From Zymomonas sp. (GTDB lineage: Bacteria; Pseudomonadota; Alphaproteobacteria; Sphingomonadales; Sphingomonadaceae), in the NCBI GenBank assembly GCA_027489105.1, contig JAIYAJ010000464.1:1-6309 (forward strand): 6,309 bases of DNA. The letters are read 5' to 3'. The notes beneath the pieces are model-generated. The model ran no database searches. It had not been told where the DNA came from and was given only the letters and a program-made list of their open reading frames with translations. This document shows positions 5,032-6,309 of this stretch, piece after piece. A program made the position numbers and the translations under genes. Each line of letters begins with the position of its first letter. The stretch's first letter is position 1.

Positions 5032-6309
5032 ATGAGCTATCCGCAGAACCAGGGTTTGTACGATTCCCGCAACGAGCACGACGCGTGCGGCGTCGGCTTC
5101 ATCGCGAATATTCGTGGCATCAAATCCAACGAAGTGGTGCAGCGCGGCCTGGAGATTCTGCTCAAGATCGATCACCGTGGCGCGGTCGGCGCAGATCCGC
5201 TGCTCGGTGACGGTGCCGGCATCCTCATCCAGATTCCCGACGCGCTGCTGCGCGCCTGGGCGGGCGGCACTGGCGTCACCCTGCCCCAGCCTGGCGACTA
5301 TGCGGTCGCCATGTGCTTCCTGCCGCGCGACGCGGCGGCCCGCGCCTTCGCCGTCTCCAATTTCGAGAAGTTCATCGCCAAGGAAGGCCAGACGCTGGTC
5401 GGCTGGCGCGACGTACCTGTCGACACCAATGGCCTCGGCCAGGCCGTCCTCGACGAGATGCCGGTCATCCGTCAGGCGATCGTGGCACGCGGCGCCAATT
5501 GCCCGGATCAGGACGCCTTCGAGCGCAAGCTGCTCGTCATCCGCAAGCAGACGCAGAACCCGCTGGAGAAGCTGGCCGAAAAGCACGGACTGCCGGAGCT
5601 CACCGACCTCTATATGCCGTCCTTCTCGAGCCGGACGGTGGTCTACAAGGGACTATTGCTGGCGAACCAGGTCGGTAGCTTCTACAAGGATCTGTCCGAT
5701 CCGCTGACGACCTCGGCGATCGCGTTGGTGCACCAGCGTTTCTCAACCAACACCTTCCCGAGCTGGAAGCTGGCGCATCCCTATCGCTTCATCGCGCATA
5801 ATGGCGAGATCAACACGGTTCGCGGCAATGTGAACTGGATGAACGCGCGCCGCCGCACGATGGAATCCGACCTGATCGGCGCCGACCTCGACAAGATCTG
5901 GCCGATCATCCCGCATGGCCAGTCGGACACGGCCTGCCTCGACAACGCGCTCGAACTGCTGGTCGCGGGCGGCTATTCGCTCGCCCATGCGGTGATGATG
6001 CTGATCCCGGAAGCCTGGGCCGGCAATCCCCTGATGGATCCCGACCGCAAGGCCTTCTACGAATATCATGCCGCGCTGATGGAGCCATGGGACGGCCCCG
6101 CCGCCGTGGCTTTCACCGACGGCCGCCAGATCGGCGCGACCCTCGACCGCAACGGTCTGCGCCCGGCGCGCTTCCTCGTCACCGACGACGATCATGTCAT
6201 CATGGCCTCGGAATCGGGCGTGCTCCCGATCCCCGCGGACAAGATCGTCCGCAAGTGGCGCCTCCAGCCCGGCAAGATGCTCCGGAGCGACATGGAGCAG
6301 GGCCGGATC
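5032..6309 (+). CDS. gltB: Glutamate synthase (NADPH) large subunit, N-terminal part (runs off the window)
   Basis: 426 codons are visible of a protein normally about 1,500 residues long; the frame is open at the right edge. The visible part is the class II glutamine amidotransferase domain, which releases ammonia from glutamine. The ammonia is passed to the synthase site to make glutamate from 2-oxoglutarate. Cys19 in NEHDACGVGF (14-23) is the expected nucleophile, exposed after a short propeptide is removed. Other family landmarks are KIDHRGAVGADPLLGDGAG, HQRFSTNTFPSW (234-245), FIAHNGEINTVRGN (253-266), GQSDTACLDNALELL (296-310) and DRNGLRPARF near residue 370. ATG at 5032 is preferred because GGGGGAG (5013-5019) lies upstream, although the 12-base spacing is long. 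An in-frame ATG at 5011 would add seven residues but has no clear ribosome-binding site. The FeS small subunit gene gltD is not in the window. No frameshift is seen. Confidence 0.97.
   Translation, partial: MSYPQNQGLYDSRNEHDACGVGFIANIRGIKSNEVVQRGLEILLKIDHRGAVGADPLLGDGAGILIQIPDALLRAWAGGTGVTLPQPGDYAVAMCFLPRDAAARAFAVSNFEKFIAKEGQTLVGWRDVPVDTNGLGQAVLDEMPVIRQAIVARGANCPDQDAFERKLLVIRKQTQNPLEKLAEKHGLPELTDLYMPSFSSRTVVYKGLLLANQVGSFYKDLSDPLTTSAIALVHQRFSTNTFPSWKLAHPYRFIAHNGEINTVRGNVNWMNARRRTMESDLIGADLDKIWPIIPHGQSDTACLDNALELLVAGGYSLAHAVMMLIPEAWAGNPLMDPDRKAFYEYHAALMEPWDGPAAVAFTDGRQIGATLDRNGLRPARFLVTDDDHVIMASESGVLPIPADKIVRKWRLQPGKMLRSDMEQGRI

Overview
The window looks like chromosomal DNA from a high-GC alphaproteobacterium, most likely a sphingomonad (Sphingomonas, Sphingobium or a relative). 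I infer this from the protein character of the glutamate synthase start, the sphingomonad-like wording of the other proteins, and the strong G/C bias at third codon positions. It holds five protein genes, two of them cut by the window edges. I see no tRNA, rRNA, CRISPR array, insertion sequence or phage gene.

Layout. (1) Positions 1-838, minus strand: the N-terminal part of a membrane-bound PAS sensor kinase. It has several membrane segments, one complete PAS domain, and then the start of a second PAS domain whose wording closely matches the heme-binding PAS of the oxygen sensor FixL. (2) Positions 839-1079: a divergent control region with an unusually AT-rich island and, near the next gene, a strong bulged hairpin. 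(3) Positions 1080-2345, plus strand: a polytopic membrane protein of the MgtC/SapB-DUF4010 family. (4) Positions 2277-3911, minus strand: a beta-CASP metallo-beta-lactamase-fold protein, probably an RNA-processing nuclease. It converges on the membrane protein gene, and the two share 69 bp at their 3' ends. (5) Positions 3969-4775, minus strand: a tandem-domain universal stress protein, 57 bp upstream of the nuclease gene and probably in one operon with it. (6) Positions 4776-5031: a divergent intergenic region with several short inverted repeats. (7) Positions 5032-6309, plus strand: the start of gltB, the large subunit of glutamate synthase, covering its glutaminase domain.

How the parts may fit together. 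A FixL-like sensor, a universal stress protein and a beta-CASP protein side by side suggest a small accessory cluster for adapting to low oxygen or energy limitation, next to a housekeeping nitrogen-assimilation gene. This is inferred from gene content. I looked for FNR/FixK boxes in both intergenic regions and found none that fits, so direct Fix-type control is not shown by the sequence. No wholly new system is evident. The most interesting non-coding signals are the leader hairpin before the DUF4010 gene, the AT-rich island beside it, and the inverted repeats between the stress protein gene and gltB.
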